The notes beneath the pieces were generated by a model, which ran no database searches, was not told where the DNA came from, and saw only the letters and a program-made list of their open reading frames with translations. Positions 1 through 7,829 of a DNA stretch of 64,000 nucleotides are shown here, piece after piece. The translations under genes were made by a program, and so were the position numbers. The stretch lies in NCBI GenBank assembly GCA_003151115.1, contig PLWS01000003.1:125350-189349 (forward strand), given 5' to 3'. Origin of the DNA: Vulcanimicrobiota bacterium. GTDB lineage: Bacteria; Vulcanimicrobiota; Vulcanimicrobiia; Vulcanimicrobiales; Vulcanimicrobiaceae. Position 1 is the stretch's first letter. Each line of letters begins with the position of its first letter.

Positions 1-1
1 G

Positions 2-271
2 CACCCGGCCGGCGCGAGCGCATGGGGCATCCACGATATCATCGGCAACGGTTGGGAATGGACCGGCACGGTCTTCGCGCCGTTTCCGGGATTCGAACCA
101 ATGGCTAGCTACCCGCAATACAGCGCCGATTTCTTCGACGGAAAGCACTACGTCATGAAAGGGGCCTCACCCGTGACCGCACTCGAACTTATCCGCCGAA
201 GTTTTCGCAACTGGTTCTACGCCGACTATCCTTATATGTACGCCAAGTTCAGACTCGTCCTCGACCGGTGA
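2..271 (+). CDS. EgtB/FGE-sulfatase family protein, C-terminal part (partial)
   Basis: This is the last 89 codons of a gene that enters from the left edge. The translation contains GNGWEWTGTVFAPFPGF, YFDG-like FFDGKHYVMKGAS and RRSFRNWFY...KFRLVLDR. These match the C-terminus of the formylglycine-generating-enzyme fold as found in EgtB-type iron-dependent sulfoxide synthases (ergothioneine or ovothiol pathways) and related nonheme iron enzymes. The N-terminal DinB-like part, if present, is outside the window, so the exact subfamily cannot be decided. Its TGA overlaps the GTG start of the next gene (GTGA), suggesting translational coupling. Confidence 0.8.
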   Translation, partial: HPAGASAWGIHDIIGNGWEWTGTVFAPFPGFEPMASYPQYSADFFDGKHYVMKGASPVTALELIRRSFRNWFYADYPYMYAKFRLVLDR

Positions 272-1878
272 AACGCTACACGGCGTTCGCGCTGGCTCTG
301 CTCTTCGCCGCGAGCGGCTGCGCGAAGCAAGGGTCGGTCACGTCATCGGGCGGCGGCGTTCTACGCGCCGCGATCTTTGCGGAGCCGGCCTCTTTGAATC
401 CGTTGCTCGGCACGAACACTGCCGAGAACTTTCTCGCGAGCTTGGCGTTCGATCTGCTCGTGACACTCGACGATCGCGGCAACGATATTCCCGACCTCGC
501 ATCGGCGGTGCCGTCAATTGAAAACGGCGGCATTAGCCGCGACGGCCGGACGATCACCTACAAGTTACGGCACGGCGTGAAGTGGCAAGACGGAAAGCCC
601 TTCACCAGCGCGGACGTTAAATTCAGCTGGCAAGCGGTCATGAATCCGAACAACAACGTCGTCGAACGTACCGGCTACGACAAGGTCAAGTCGGTGGACA
701 CGCCCGATCCCTACACTGTCATCTTTCACCTCAACGAGCCGTTTGCGCCGTTCGTCGACACGGTATTTGGTGAGAGCGACCAGCCGTTCCGGATCATTCC
801 CAAACATTTGCTCGGCGGGTATGCCAACATCAACCGCATTCCGTTCAATCAGCAGCCCATCGGCACAGGTCCCTTCCGCGTCGTGCGCTGGTACCACGGC
901 GACCACGTCGAGTTTGCCGCGAATCCGTTCTATTTCCGCGGTGCACCCAAACTGCAAAAGATTCTCGTCTACACGGTCCCCGACGGAAACACTTCGGCTG
1001 CCGAGCTGCAGTCGCACGGGATCGATCTCATCGCGGCCGTCACCTCTGCGAACTTCCGTAATTTGCGCGGCGTACCGGGCGTACGGACGATGCTCGTCAA
1101 GCAGCCTGCTTATGCCGCCGCGGTCTTCAACACCAAGCATCCGCCGCTCGACGACGTTCGCGTACGGCAAGCCATCGCATATGCCATTGACGAAAAGCGC
1201 ATCGTTGACAACCTGACCTACGGCACAGCGACGCTCGCTTCTGCCGATCTCTCCGATTACTATTGGGCGCACGATCCCGCCTTAGCCGGATATCCGCACG
1301 ATAGCGCGGCGGCGAGCCGCTTACTCGACCAGGCCGGCTGGCGTCGCGGATCGTCGGGAATGCGCGCCAAGAACGGCAAGGCGCTCTCGCTGCAGATCAC
1401 GATTGGCGCGGGCAGCCAAACAGCCAATCAAATCGCCGTCGAATTGCAATCGGATCTGCGGCAAGTTGGAATCGATCTCGCGATCAAGACGTACAACTAC
1501 TCGCTGCTCTATGCGACCGCGGCCATGGGCGGAATTCAGCAGACGGGCAAATTCGACATGACGCTGCAGGTTTGGGTCGCGGGCGCCGACCCCGACGACT
1601 CGTCGCAGTGGATGTGCAAACAGGCTCCCCCCGCCGGTAACAACATCTCGCGTTATTGCAGCCGTGCATTCGACAACGCGGAAACGGCGGCGCTGACGCA
1701 CTTCGACCGCGCTACGCGCAAGCGCGCTTACACGCTGACGCAGCAGTTGCTGGTGAAGGATGCACCCGCGGCTTTCGAATACTACCCGCGGGGCCGGTAT
1801 GCAATGACTCCGAGCCTGCAAAACTTCTCACCCAACGGCATCAGCGAAGGATGGAACGCTTACTTGTGGTCACTTTGA
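268..1878 (+). CDS. Peptide ABC transporter substrate-binding lipoprotein (SBP_bac_5 family)
   Basis: A 536-residue extracytoplasmic solute-binding protein of the oligopeptide/dipeptide (OppA/DppA) family. The N-terminus is a lipoprotein signal with lipobox FAASGC (Cys about residue 18), so the mature protein should be membrane-anchored outside the cytoplasm. Family hallmarks include EPASLNPLLGTN near the N-terminus, YKLRHGVKWQDGKPFTSADVKFSW in the first lobe, IGTGPFRV, and ARQAIAYAID-like VRQAIAYAIDEKRIV. Length is normal. No permease or ATPase genes are adjacent, so this is an orphan binding protein here. The GTG start overlaps the preceding stop and its 3' end overlaps the next gene. Confidence 0.9.
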   Translation: MKRYTAFALALLFAASGCAKQGSVTSSGGGVLRAAIFAEPASLNPLLGTNTAENFLASLAFDLLVTLDDRGNDIPDLASAVPSIENGGISRDGRTITYKLRHGVKWQDGKPFTSADVKFSWQAVMNPNNNVVERTGYDKVKSVDTPDPYTVIFHLNEPFAPFVDTVFGESDQPFRIIPKHLLGGYANINRIPFNQQPIGTGPFRVVRWYHGDHVEFAANPFYFRGAPKLQKILVYTVPDGNTSAAELQSHGIDLIAAVTSANFRNLRGVPGVRTMLVKQPAYAAAVFNTKHPPLDDVRVRQAIAYAIDEKRIVDNLTYGTATLASADLSDYYWAHDPALAGYPHDSAAASRLLDQAGWRRGSSGMRAKNGKALSLQITIGAGSQTANQIAVELQSDLRQVGIDLAIKTYNYSLLYATAAMGGIQQTGKFDMTLQVWVAGADPDDSSQWMCKQAPPAGNNISRYCSRAFDNAETAALTHFDRATRKRAYTLTQQLLVKDAPAAFEYYPRGRYAMTPSLQNFSPNGISEGWNAYLWSL

Positions 1879-3320
1879 CAGCCAAAAAGACGCCCATTAC
1901 CGTAGCGTACGGCGACGGTATCGGTCCTGAAATCATGGATGCAACGCTGCGCATGATTACCGAAGCCGGCGCTCAGCTCGACATGGAGCGGATCGAGATC
2001 GGCGAGAGCATCTACTCTCGCGGGATCACCAACGGCATCGAGGACAGCTCCTGGGATTCGCTGCGCCGCACCAAGGTATTCTTGAAGGCGCCGATTACCA
2101 CGCCGCAAGGCGGCGGTTTCAAATCGCTCAACGTGACCGTGAGAAAGACGCTCGGCATGTACGCAAACGTGCGGCCGTGCGCGTCGCTTTACCCGTACGT
2201 TTCGACCAAGCATCCGAAGATGAACCTCGTGATCGCCCGTGAGAACGAGGAAGACGTCTATGGCGGCATCGAGCACCGGCAAACGCAGCAGGTCACGCAA
2301 TGCCTGAAGCTAATCTCGCGCCCCGGCAGCGAGCGCATCGTGCGCTACGCGTTCGAATATGCGCGCGCGAACAAGCGCAAGAAAGTCACCTGCTTCACCA
2401 AAGACAACATCATGAAGCTCACCGACGGGCTCTTCCACAAAATCTTTGACGAGATCGCCAAAGAGTATCCCGACATCGAGAACGAGCACTGGATCGTTGA
2501 CATCGGCGCCGCCAAGATGGCCGACACGCCGGAAGTTTTTGATGTGCTCGTGATGCCGAATCTTTACGGCGACGTGCTCTCCGACGTTGCTGCCCAAATC
2601 ACGGGCTCCGTCGGTCTGGCGGGCTCGGCGAACATCGGCGACCACTGTTCGATGTTCGAAGCGATTCACGGATCCGCACCGCGGCGTGCCGGACAAAACC
2701 TTGCCAACCCCTCCGGCCTCTTCCATGGTGCCTTGCTCATGCTCTCGCATATCGGGCAAGGCGAAATCGCGGAGCGGGCGCACAACGCGTGGCTGCGGAC
2801 GATCGAAGACGGCATTCACACCTACGACATTTATAAAGAAGGCGTCAGCAAAGAAAAGGTCGGCACAAAAGAGTTCGCGTCGGCCGTTATCGAGCGGCTC
2901 GGGGAGTTGCCGGAGCATCTCGCGCCGGTCGCGTACGCCAAAGACGCACAGATGAATGTTACCGTTCGCGCCGCTGGACCGGCTGCCGAAAAGAGACACG
3001 TCGGCGTCGACGTCTTCATCGACCTTCCTAACGTCGATCCGGATGCCATCGCCGAGCGCATCAATGCGCTGCCGCTCGAAGGCGCCGCGCTCACCGTGAT
3101 CAGCAACCGCGGCACGAAAGTCTGGCCGAAAGGCAACCCAGATACGTTTTGGAGCGATCACTGGTGCTGCCGGCTGGAATCGAAGAACGGCGACTTTTCG
3201 GGAAAGAGCGTTGTGCAAATCCTGGCCGCGTTTTGTACGGGCGGCTTCGACGTCGTGAAAACCGAGGGCCTGTACACGTTTGACGGCGCGCGAGGGTACT
3301 CGCTCGCGCAAGGCGAGTAG
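1851..3320 (+). CDS. icd: NADP-dependent isocitrate dehydrogenase, Thermus-type
   Basis: Oxidative decarboxylation of isocitrate to 2-oxoglutarate in the TCA cycle. The protein shows GDGIGPE, NVTVRKTLGMYANVRP, VIARENEEDVYGGIEHRQT, TKDNIMK, the Asp-rich NLYGDVLSDVAAQ and EAIHGSAPRRAGQN, all typical of the isocitrate/isopropylmalate dehydrogenase superfamily. A C-terminal extension of about 140 residues with GVDVFIDLPNVDPDAIAERI and VISNRGTKVWP is characteristic of the longer Thermus-type enzyme (about 490 residues). The tracked ORF begins far upstream; I chose ATG 1851, but GTG 1866 and TTG 1875 (TTGA overlap with the previous stop) are possible. Confidence 0.9.
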   Translation: MERLLVVTLTAKKTPITVAYGDGIGPEIMDATLRMITEAGAQLDMERIEIGESIYSRGITNGIEDSSWDSLRRTKVFLKAPITTPQGGGFKSLNVTVRKTLGMYANVRPCASLYPYVSTKHPKMNLVIARENEEDVYGGIEHRQTQQVTQCLKLISRPGSERIVRYAFEYARANKRKKVTCFTKDNIMKLTDGLFHKIFDEIAKEYPDIENEHWIVDIGAAKMADTPEVFDVLVMPNLYGDVLSDVAAQITGSVGLAGSANIGDHCSMFEAIHGSAPRRAGQNLANPSGLFHGALLMLSHIGQGEIAERAHNAWLRTIEDGIHTYDIYKEGVSKEKVGTKEFASAVIERLGELPEHLAPVAYAKDAQMNVTVRAAGPAAEKRHVGVDVFIDLPNVDPDAIAERINALPLEGAALTVISNRGTKVWPKGNPDTFWSDHWCCRLESKNGDFSGKSVVQILAAFCTGGFDVVKTEGLYTFDGARGYSLAQGE

Positions 3321-3333
3321 CTAGCGCACCTGG

Positions 3334-4203
3334 GTGCGAATCGTCAGCTTGCTTCCGAGCGCCACGGAGACGCTCTTCGCTATCGGCGCCGGCGCCGATC
3401 TCGTCGGCGTCACGCACGAGTGCGACTACCCGTCGGAGGCATTGCCGCTGCCGCGTCTGACGGCTTCTAGCCTGCCTTCTGCGGACTCATCCGCCGCAAT
3501 CGACCGGCACGTGCGCCGCGCGCTGCATGCCGGCTCGAGCCTCTACACGCTCGATGCTGACTTGCTCGAGAGTCTCCAGCCGGACCTTATTGTGACGCAA
3601 GAGCTGTGCGAGGTGTGCGCGGTCTCATACCGGATCGTGGATCGCGCCGCCCGTCGCCTTAGCTCCGACCCGCGCGTCGTTTCACTCGAACCGTCTTCGC
3701 TCGAGGACGTCTTCGCCAACATTCAAACGCTTGGAAATTTGACGCATCATGAAACCGGCGCGCGCGAGCTGATTGCGGCGCTGCGCAAACGCCGGGCCGC
3801 AGTGCGGGGCCATGCCGGTACTGCCGCAGCGCCTCGCGTGCTCGTGCTGGAATGGAGCGATCCCCCGATGGGCGCCGGTCACTGGACTCCCGGACTGGTC
3901 GAGGACGCCGGCGGCACCCCGGTGCTTTCTATGCCCGGCGGAAATTCACAGCGCCTATCTTGGGATGACATTACCGCAGTTGATCCCGACGTTATCATCG
4001 TCGCGCCGTGTGGTTACGGCATTGCGAAGACCCATGAAGCCGTCGGCGAGCTGCGAGCTCGACCCGAGTGGAACGCGCTGCGCGCCGTACGTGAAGGCCG
4101 CGTCTACCCGGTTGACGGAAACGCCTACGTGAATCGCCCTGGACCTCGGCTCGTCGACACGATCGAAATCTTCGCTTCCATTTTAGGTCAGGAGGCTGCG
4201 TGA
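3334..4203 (+). CDS. Cobalamin-binding / periplasmic-binding-fold protein (BtuF-like)
   Basis: A 289-residue protein beginning MRIVSLLPSATETLFAIGAG, the signature start of the BtuF-like periplasmic binding fold used for corrinoids and iron complexes. The GAGADLVGVTHECDYP segment, DLIVTQELCEVCAVS and DPDVIIVAPCGYG are typical. No signal peptide is visible, as in many stand-alone members, so it may act in the cytoplasm or the true start may be missed. A link to the B12-dependent reductase nrdJ nearby is possible but only inference. GTG start; its stop overlaps the next GTG (GTGA). Confidence 0.8.
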   Translation: MRIVSLLPSATETLFAIGAGADLVGVTHECDYPSEALPLPRLTASSLPSADSSAAIDRHVRRALHAGSSLYTLDADLLESLQPDLIVTQELCEVCAVSYRIVDRAARRLSSDPRVVSLEPSSLEDVFANIQTLGNLTHHETGARELIAALRKRRAAVRGHAGTAAAPRVLVLEWSDPPMGAGHWTPGLVEDAGGTPVLSMPGGNSQRLSWDDITAVDPDVIIVAPCGYGIAKTHEAVGELRARPEWNALRAVREGRVYPVDGNAYVNRPGPRLVDTIEIFASILGQEAA

Positions 4204-4682
4204 TCGCACCATTATTGTTAGCCGTCGATTTTATGAACTTCACCTACGCAACCAACCCGTGTTACAAAAACGTCCCCGTTCCCGCCGTGATGGCCAAAGG
4301 CTCGTTTTCCTATTTCGACAAGAACATGGGAGCGGGATTTGATTTGCGCGTCGATTCGGTTAAGCGAGGCAGTCTCGCTCCCGGAACGCAGCAAGCTGTA
4401 GTCGTACTCGTGTGTGATTTTCCGGTGGGCGGCACGGCCGAAGCCTACGTCTTCAGCGACCGCGGAGCCTCTGCCGCAATGCTGGGTGACGTCGCCAGCG
4501 CAAATTGGGGCCCGGACTGGGGAGCCGGACCCAACTCGGTCCACGTCACGTTCAAAAACCGGTATCTTTACATCGATGCGTGCAAGAACGACGAATGCAC
4601 GACGAACATTGTAACGACGTATGCTTTAAAGAACGGCAGGCTCGTCAAAGTCTACGAGCAGACGCACAAGCGCAGCAACTAA
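4200..4682 (+). CDS. Hypothetical protein, probably secreted
   Basis: A 160-residue protein I do not recognise. The first dozen residues are hydrophobic (MIAPLLLAVDF), perhaps a short or misannotated signal sequence. The rest looks like a beta-rich domain with four cysteines (NPCYKN, VLVCDF, IDACKNDEC), compatible with an exported, disulfide-bonded protein. The GTG start overlaps the previous stop, so it is likely cotranscribed with the cobalamin-binding protein. It converges with the ferritin-like gene and shares four bases with it at the stops. Confidence 0.55.
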   Translation: MIAPLLLAVDFMNFTYATNPCYKNVPVPAVMAKGSFSYFDKNMGAGFDLRVDSVKRGSLAPGTQQAVVVLVCDFPVGGTAEAYVFSDRGASAAMLGDVASANWGPDWGAGPNSVHVTFKNRYLYIDACKNDECTTNIVTTYALKNGRLVKVYEQTHKRSN

Positions 4683-5242
4683 CCCTTACCGTGCTGCTCC
4701 AGTAGGTCCACCATGTCGTTGGCGTGCTCTTCTTCAACCGACAATATCTCTTCGATCATGCGTCGCGTTGTCGGATCGTTGTCGCCGAAAAAGCGAACCA
4801 TTTCGCGGTAGGATTCGATCGCGACACGTTCCGCGACGAGATTCTCCTTGATCATGTCGACAAGATTCTCGCCTTCTTTATACTCCGAATGGCTGCGCGT
4901 CGCCAAGCCTTCCGGATTGAAGTTCGGCTCGCCGCCCAGCTGCGTGATACGCTCGGCGATCATGTCGGCGTGCTGCTGCTCTTCGCTCGCGTGCTGCTGG
5001 AACTCGCCGGCGACGGCATCCTTGGCAATGCCCTTGGCCATGAAGTAATGCCGCTTGTAGCGGAGGACACAAACGATTTCGGTGGCGAGCGCCGTATTCA
5101 GCACGTCCACGGCTTGCTTGATATCGCCCTTGTAGTCGCTCGTAACCGAGCCTTGCATCATGTTCTCGCGGGCCCGGCGCCGCAACTCTTGTACATCGGA
5201 TAAAAACGGTTTTGCGCTGCTCATTTCCATGCCGTACCGCAT
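4679..5242 (-). CDS. Ferritin-like / bacterioferritin-type protein
   Basis: A 187-residue four-helix ferritin-like protein. Iron-ligand motifs are visible: ALATEIVCVLRYKRHYF (helix A Glu), the EExxH-type motif ASEEQQHADMIAERI (helix B), ENLVAERVAIESYREM (helix C) and SVEEEHANDMVDLL (helix D). Two carboxylate/His pairs indicate a di-iron centre. It probably stores or detoxifies iron, as in bacterioferritin-related proteins of about 170-190 residues. Start could be the Met at residue 1, 5 or 7; the ORF start at 5242 is given. It is transcribed towards, and minimally overlaps, the upstream hypothetical gene. Confidence 0.85.
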   Translation of the reverse strand: MRYGMEMSSAKPFLSDVQELRRRARENMMQGSVTSDYKGDIKQAVDVLNTALATEIVCVLRYKRHYFMAKGIAKDAVAGEFQQHASEEQQHADMIAERITQLGGEPNFNPEGLATRSHSEYKEGENLVDMIKENLVAERVAIESYREMVRFFGDNDPTTRRMIEEILSVEEEHANDMVDLLEQHGKG

Positions 5243-5277
5243 AGGGTCCCGGCTCCCCTGCGTCGTAGCTCGGTTGC

Positions 5278-6156
5278 ATGGCCAAATACGATCAGCCGCG
5301 GCTCGCCGTTCGCAAAATGTACAAGCTGTTCATCAACGGCGCGTTCGTACGCTCAGAGTCCGGCCGCAGCGACCCTTTATGGGACGGCTCGGAGTTCGGC
5401 GCGAATATCGCGCGCGGATCGCGCAAAGACGTCCGCGATGCGGTCGTCGCCGCACGCGCCGCGCAGCCGAAGTGGCTGGCAACGGCTCCGGGCACCCGCG
5501 GCCTAATCCTTTACCGTTTGGCCGAGATGATGGAAGCGCGCCACGAAGAGCTCGTGGATCGCGTGCGCGAGGGCAGCGATCTCTCCGCAGCAGCCGCGGA
5601 AACCGAGGTCGTCGCCGCGATCGATCGCGTCATTTGGTATGCAGGATGGTGCGACAAATACAGCGCGCTGCTTTCAACGCGTAATCCGGTTGCGGGGCCG
5701 CACTTCAATTTTTCGACCGCCGAACCGACCGGCGTTGTCGGCATACTTGCGCCCGACGAACCCGCACTGCTCGGACTGGTCTCGGTGCTCGTACCGGCGC
5801 TTGTTGCCGCAAACGCGGTCGTACTCGTAGCTTCCGAAAAAGATCCGCGCACCGCAGTCGTTTTCGCCGAAGCGCTTGCGACCAGCGACTTGCCTGCGGG
5901 GGTTGCGAACATCATCACGGGCTTCCGCAGCGAGCTTGGGCCGGTACTCGCAAAGCACATGGACGTGAACGCGATCACGTTTCCCGACGGTCCCCTCACC
6001 GAAGAACTGCAGCGTCATGCAGCGGAAAACGTCAAACGCACGCATCCGTACCAGCGGAAGACTCGCGACGAGTGGTTTCAGCCGGCCGCGCAAAGTTTGG
6101 ACGACATTGCCGCTTACAGCGAAATCAAAACGATCTGGCACCCCGCGGGAATATAA
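5278..6156 (+). CDS. Aldehyde dehydrogenase-like protein lacking the catalytic domain
   Basis: A 292-residue protein whose first 245 residues follow the N-terminal NAD-binding half of the aldehyde dehydrogenase fold: YKLFINGAFVRSESG, EPTGVVGILAP, NAVVLVASEKDP, LPAGVANIITGFRSELG and MDVNAITFPDG. The region that normally carries the ELGGK motif and the catalytic cysteine is absent. The protein instead jumps to a short tail ending LDDIAAYSEIKTIWHP, which resembles the C-terminal strand of full-length enzymes (AYTEVKTVW-like). It therefore looks like a pseudoenzyme or partner subunit with an internal deletion rather than a simple truncation. No full-length ALDH is adjacent. Confidence 0.75.
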   Translation: MAKYDQPRLAVRKMYKLFINGAFVRSESGRSDPLWDGSEFGANIARGSRKDVRDAVVAARAAQPKWLATAPGTRGLILYRLAEMMEARHEELVDRVREGSDLSAAAAETEVVAAIDRVIWYAGWCDKYSALLSTRNPVAGPHFNFSTAEPTGVVGILAPDEPALLGLVSVLVPALVAANAVVLVASEKDPRTAVVFAEALATSDLPAGVANIITGFRSELGPVLAKHMDVNAITFPDGPLTEELQRHAAENVKRTHPYQRKTRDEWFQPAAQSLDDIAAYSEIKTIWHPAGI

Positions 6157-6180
6157 GGCGTTGTAAACATGGCTGAAAAG

Positions 6181-6208
6181 TTTTGGGGGCCCGAAAGGGT
6201 CCCCAAAA
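6181..6208 (+). terminator. Hairpin with GAAA loop after the ALDH-like gene
   Basis: TTTTGGGG pairs with CCCCAAAA about 12 bases later, and inside it CCC-GAAA-GGG forms a second stem with a GNRA loop. It lies 24 bases past the ALDH-like stop and just before tRNA-Ser, the position of an intrinsic terminator. The right arm can also pair with ATTTTGGGG at 6217-6225 (see findings). Confidence 0.55.
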
Positions 6209-6223
6209 TGCTCCGCATTTTGG

Positions 6224-6310
6224 GGAGAGGTGGCAGAGTGGTCGAATGCACTCGCTTGGAAAGCGAGCAGACGTGAAAGCGTCTCGGGAGTTCGAATCTC
6301 CCCCTCTCCG
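6224..6310 (+). tRNA. tRNA-Ser (GGA)
   Basis: An 87-nt class II tRNA. The acceptor arms GGAGAGG and CCTCTCC pair fully with discriminator G. The anticodon stem-loop CTCGC-TTGGAAA-GCGAG gives anticodon GGA, a long variable arm follows, and the T arm carries GTTCGAATC. No CCA is encoded. Confidence 0.95.
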
Positions 6311-6320
6311 GATTTAAACG

Positions 6321-7061
6321 CTACAGGATTTCTTCGGCCTGTTCTTGCGCGTGCGCGAGCCAGAAATCGAACGAAGCGCGCGCCTGCGCTTCGAGCATGA
6401 GATCGCCCGTTACCACCTCGCGCAACAGCAATCGTTCGATATTCGACCGCTCGCCGTAGTTCGTATCCATCACGAGTTCGGCTTTCCGCACCTGTTCAAG
6501 AATATGTTTTGGAAGCTCGGTGCTCGGCGGCAGCGTCGCGATGACGATTTCGGGCGGACTCTCCGGCCACTGCTGCGCTTCAAAGCGATCGCAAAGTGCA
6601 AGCACTTTGTCGTGATCGCGTCCCCAAACATAGGTGTAAGCGTCTGTTTCATGAAGCTGCGCCAGAATCGCGCGAGCGGTCGCGCCCGTGCCTAAAATGC
6701 CGATGCGTTCCAGCGCAACGGGTTGCCCGAGGATCGTTTCGAGCGCCTTCCGGGCGCCGACGCCGTCAGTATTGCTTCCCATGACTTTACCGCCGAAGAA
6801 AATCGTGTTGACCGCTTCGGACATGCGTGCGTCTTCATCGAGCGACTCGCAAGCGGCCAGCACTTCTTCTTTCAGCGGGGTCGTAACGTTGACTCCCGTG
6901 TAGCCTTCTTCGCGCAAACGCCGGACGGCATCAGCGCCGCCCCCTTTGGGCACGCGAATGACGACGTAGGTGCCTTCGATGCCGGCCTCTTCCAAGAATT
7001 GCCCGTGCAACTCGGGGCTGCGGCTATGGGCGACGGGATCGCCGATGAGCGCGAGTTTCAC
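6321..7061 (-). CDS. aroE: Shikimate dehydrogenase
   Basis: NADPH-dependent reduction of 3-dehydroshikimate to shikimate in aromatic amino-acid biosynthesis. Visible motifs: IGDPVAHSRSPELHGQF (substrate-binding SxS), GVNVTTPLKEEV with the catalytic Lys, AVNTIFF, SNTDGVGA and the Rossmann GILGTGATARAI. Length of about 246 residues is slightly short but normal. The tracked ORF starts too far upstream; GTG 7061 gives VKLALIGDPVAHSRSP and overlaps the stop of yqeG (GTGA). AroA of the same pathway lies at 54 kb. Confidence 0.92.
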   Translation of the reverse strand: MKLALIGDPVAHSRSPELHGQFLEEAGIEGTYVVIRVPKGGGADAVRRLREEGYTGVNVTTPLKEEVLAACESLDEDARMSEAVNTIFFGGKVMGSNTDGVGARKALETILGQPVALERIGILGTGATARAILAQLHETDAYTYVWGRDHDKVLALCDRFEAQQWPESPPEIVIATLPPSTELPKHILEQVRKAELVMDTNYGERSNIERLLLREVVTGDLMLEAQARASFDFWLAHAQEQAEEIL

Positions 7062-7603
7062 CGGCGCCGCTCGGGCAGAACGATGCGCTCGAGAAACCGG
7101 AACATGCGCGTGATCGCAAAATCGTGCGTTTCGATTGGCTCGGTCAAAATCGTATACAGATTGCCGCACAGTTTCGCGCCGAGCACGTCGGTAAAGAATT
7201 GATCGCCGACCACGGCCACCTGTTTGCGCGGAAGCCCTAATTGTTTGAGCGCGCGCATGAACCCGAACGGCAAAGGCTTGAGGGCGTTGGGAACGCAGCC
7301 GATCTTCAACTGACCGGCGATCGACCGCGCGCGCTCGCTAAAATTATTGGAGACCATACACATCAGGAAGCCGCGGGAGTGCGCCTCGGCGATCCAGGCG
7401 AGATGCTCGGCCGCCGGTTCGGTCTCCCGGAAGCCCAAAAGCGTGTTGTCCAGGTCGATGATCAGCCCCCGAATACCCGCTTGTGCGAGCTCGGCCAATG
7501 AGACGTCGTGGAGCCTGGCGGCAAAGCGGTTGGGACCGAGCATTCGCGAGCGCTTTGGGCCATTTGTCCTCGCTATCCTCGGAAGTTTCCACAGCCCCCC
7601 CAC
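7058..7603 (-). CDS. yqeG: YqeG-family HAD phosphatase
   Basis: A HAD-superfamily IIIA protein with motif I DLDNTLLGF, motif II VSNNF, the Lys in NALKPLPFGFMRALKQLGL and motif III VVGDQFFTDVLGAKL. This is the YqeG family (about 170 residues). Its neighbourhood with aroE is also seen in Firmicutes, where yqeG, yqeH and aroE sit together. The Met at residue 21 (7543, MLGPNRFAARLHDVSLAEL) may be the real start because the first 20 residues are atypical. The stop overlaps the aroE GTG. Confidence 0.85.
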   Translation of the reverse strand: MGGLWKLPRIARTNGPKRSRMLGPNRFAARLHDVSLAELAQAGIRGLIIDLDNTLLGFRETEPAAEHLAWIAEAHSRGFLMCMVSNNFSERARSIAGQLKIGCVPNALKPLPFGFMRALKQLGLPRKQVAVVGDQFFTDVLGAKLCGNLYTILTEPIETHDFAITRMFRFLERIVLPERRR

Positions 7604-7687
7604 CGACTAGGGATATTGTCCACCAGTTCAACCTAGCCCCTACACAGATTTATGCCGTTCTGGACAGCTTGCGCACAAGGAGCCGAA

Positions 7688-7703
7688 GCACTATATCTTG
7701 TAT
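7688..7703 (+). promoter_or_regulatory. NrdR-like box 1
   Basis: GCACTATATCTTGTAT matches the published NrdR box (acaCwAtATaTwGtgt) at about 13 of 16 positions, including the conserved core. It overlaps the -35 element of the nrdJ promoter, where an NrdR repressor would be expected to act. NrdR itself is not in the window. Confidence 0.7.
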
Positions 7704-7726
7704 CCGAGTTCTCTCGGTAGTACAAT
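7698..7726 (+). promoter_or_regulatory. Sigma-70-type promoter of nrdJ
   Basis: A -35 TTGTAT (7698-7703) and -10 TACAAT (7721-7726) are separated by exactly 17 bp, predicting transcription from about 7733 and a leader of about 97 nt. The hexamers coincide with the two NrdR-like boxes. Confidence 0.65.
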
Positions 7727-7735
7727 TTATGGGCA
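7720..7735 (+). promoter_or_regulatory. NrdR-like box 2 (weaker)
   Basis: GTACAATTTATGGGCA keeps several conserved NrdR-box positions and starts exactly 32 bp after box 1. That is the three-helical-turn spacing typical of tandem NrdR boxes. Match quality alone would be marginal; spacing and overlap with the -10 element support it. Confidence 0.45.
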
Positions 7736-7801
7736 CGCCTGGCGGTTCTCGTCCGTTGTGACCGAACAGGTGTTCGATTTTCAAGCACAGTAGTAAACGG
7801 G

Positions 7802-7819
7802 TCCTCCCCTTCGGGAGGA
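7802..7819 (+). promoter_or_regulatory. Leader hairpin covering the upstream Shine-Dalgarno of nrdJ
   Basis: TCCTCCC and GGGAGGA form a perfect 7-bp stem around the loop CTTC. The stem's right arm contains GGAGG, while a second AAGGAG lies just outside it, five bases before the ATG. It could modulate ribosome access, or be incidental. Confidence 0.4.
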
Positions 7820-7829
7820 AGGAGCCTCG

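Noticed and set aside
6158-6310. tRNA-Ser as a mobile-element attachment site
   Set aside because: No integrase gene and no second copy of the tRNA 3' end were seen nearby.
7604-7829. Cobalamin riboswitch before nrdJ
   Set aside because: No B12-box was found; the leader is explained by promoter, NrdR-like boxes and a small hairpin.
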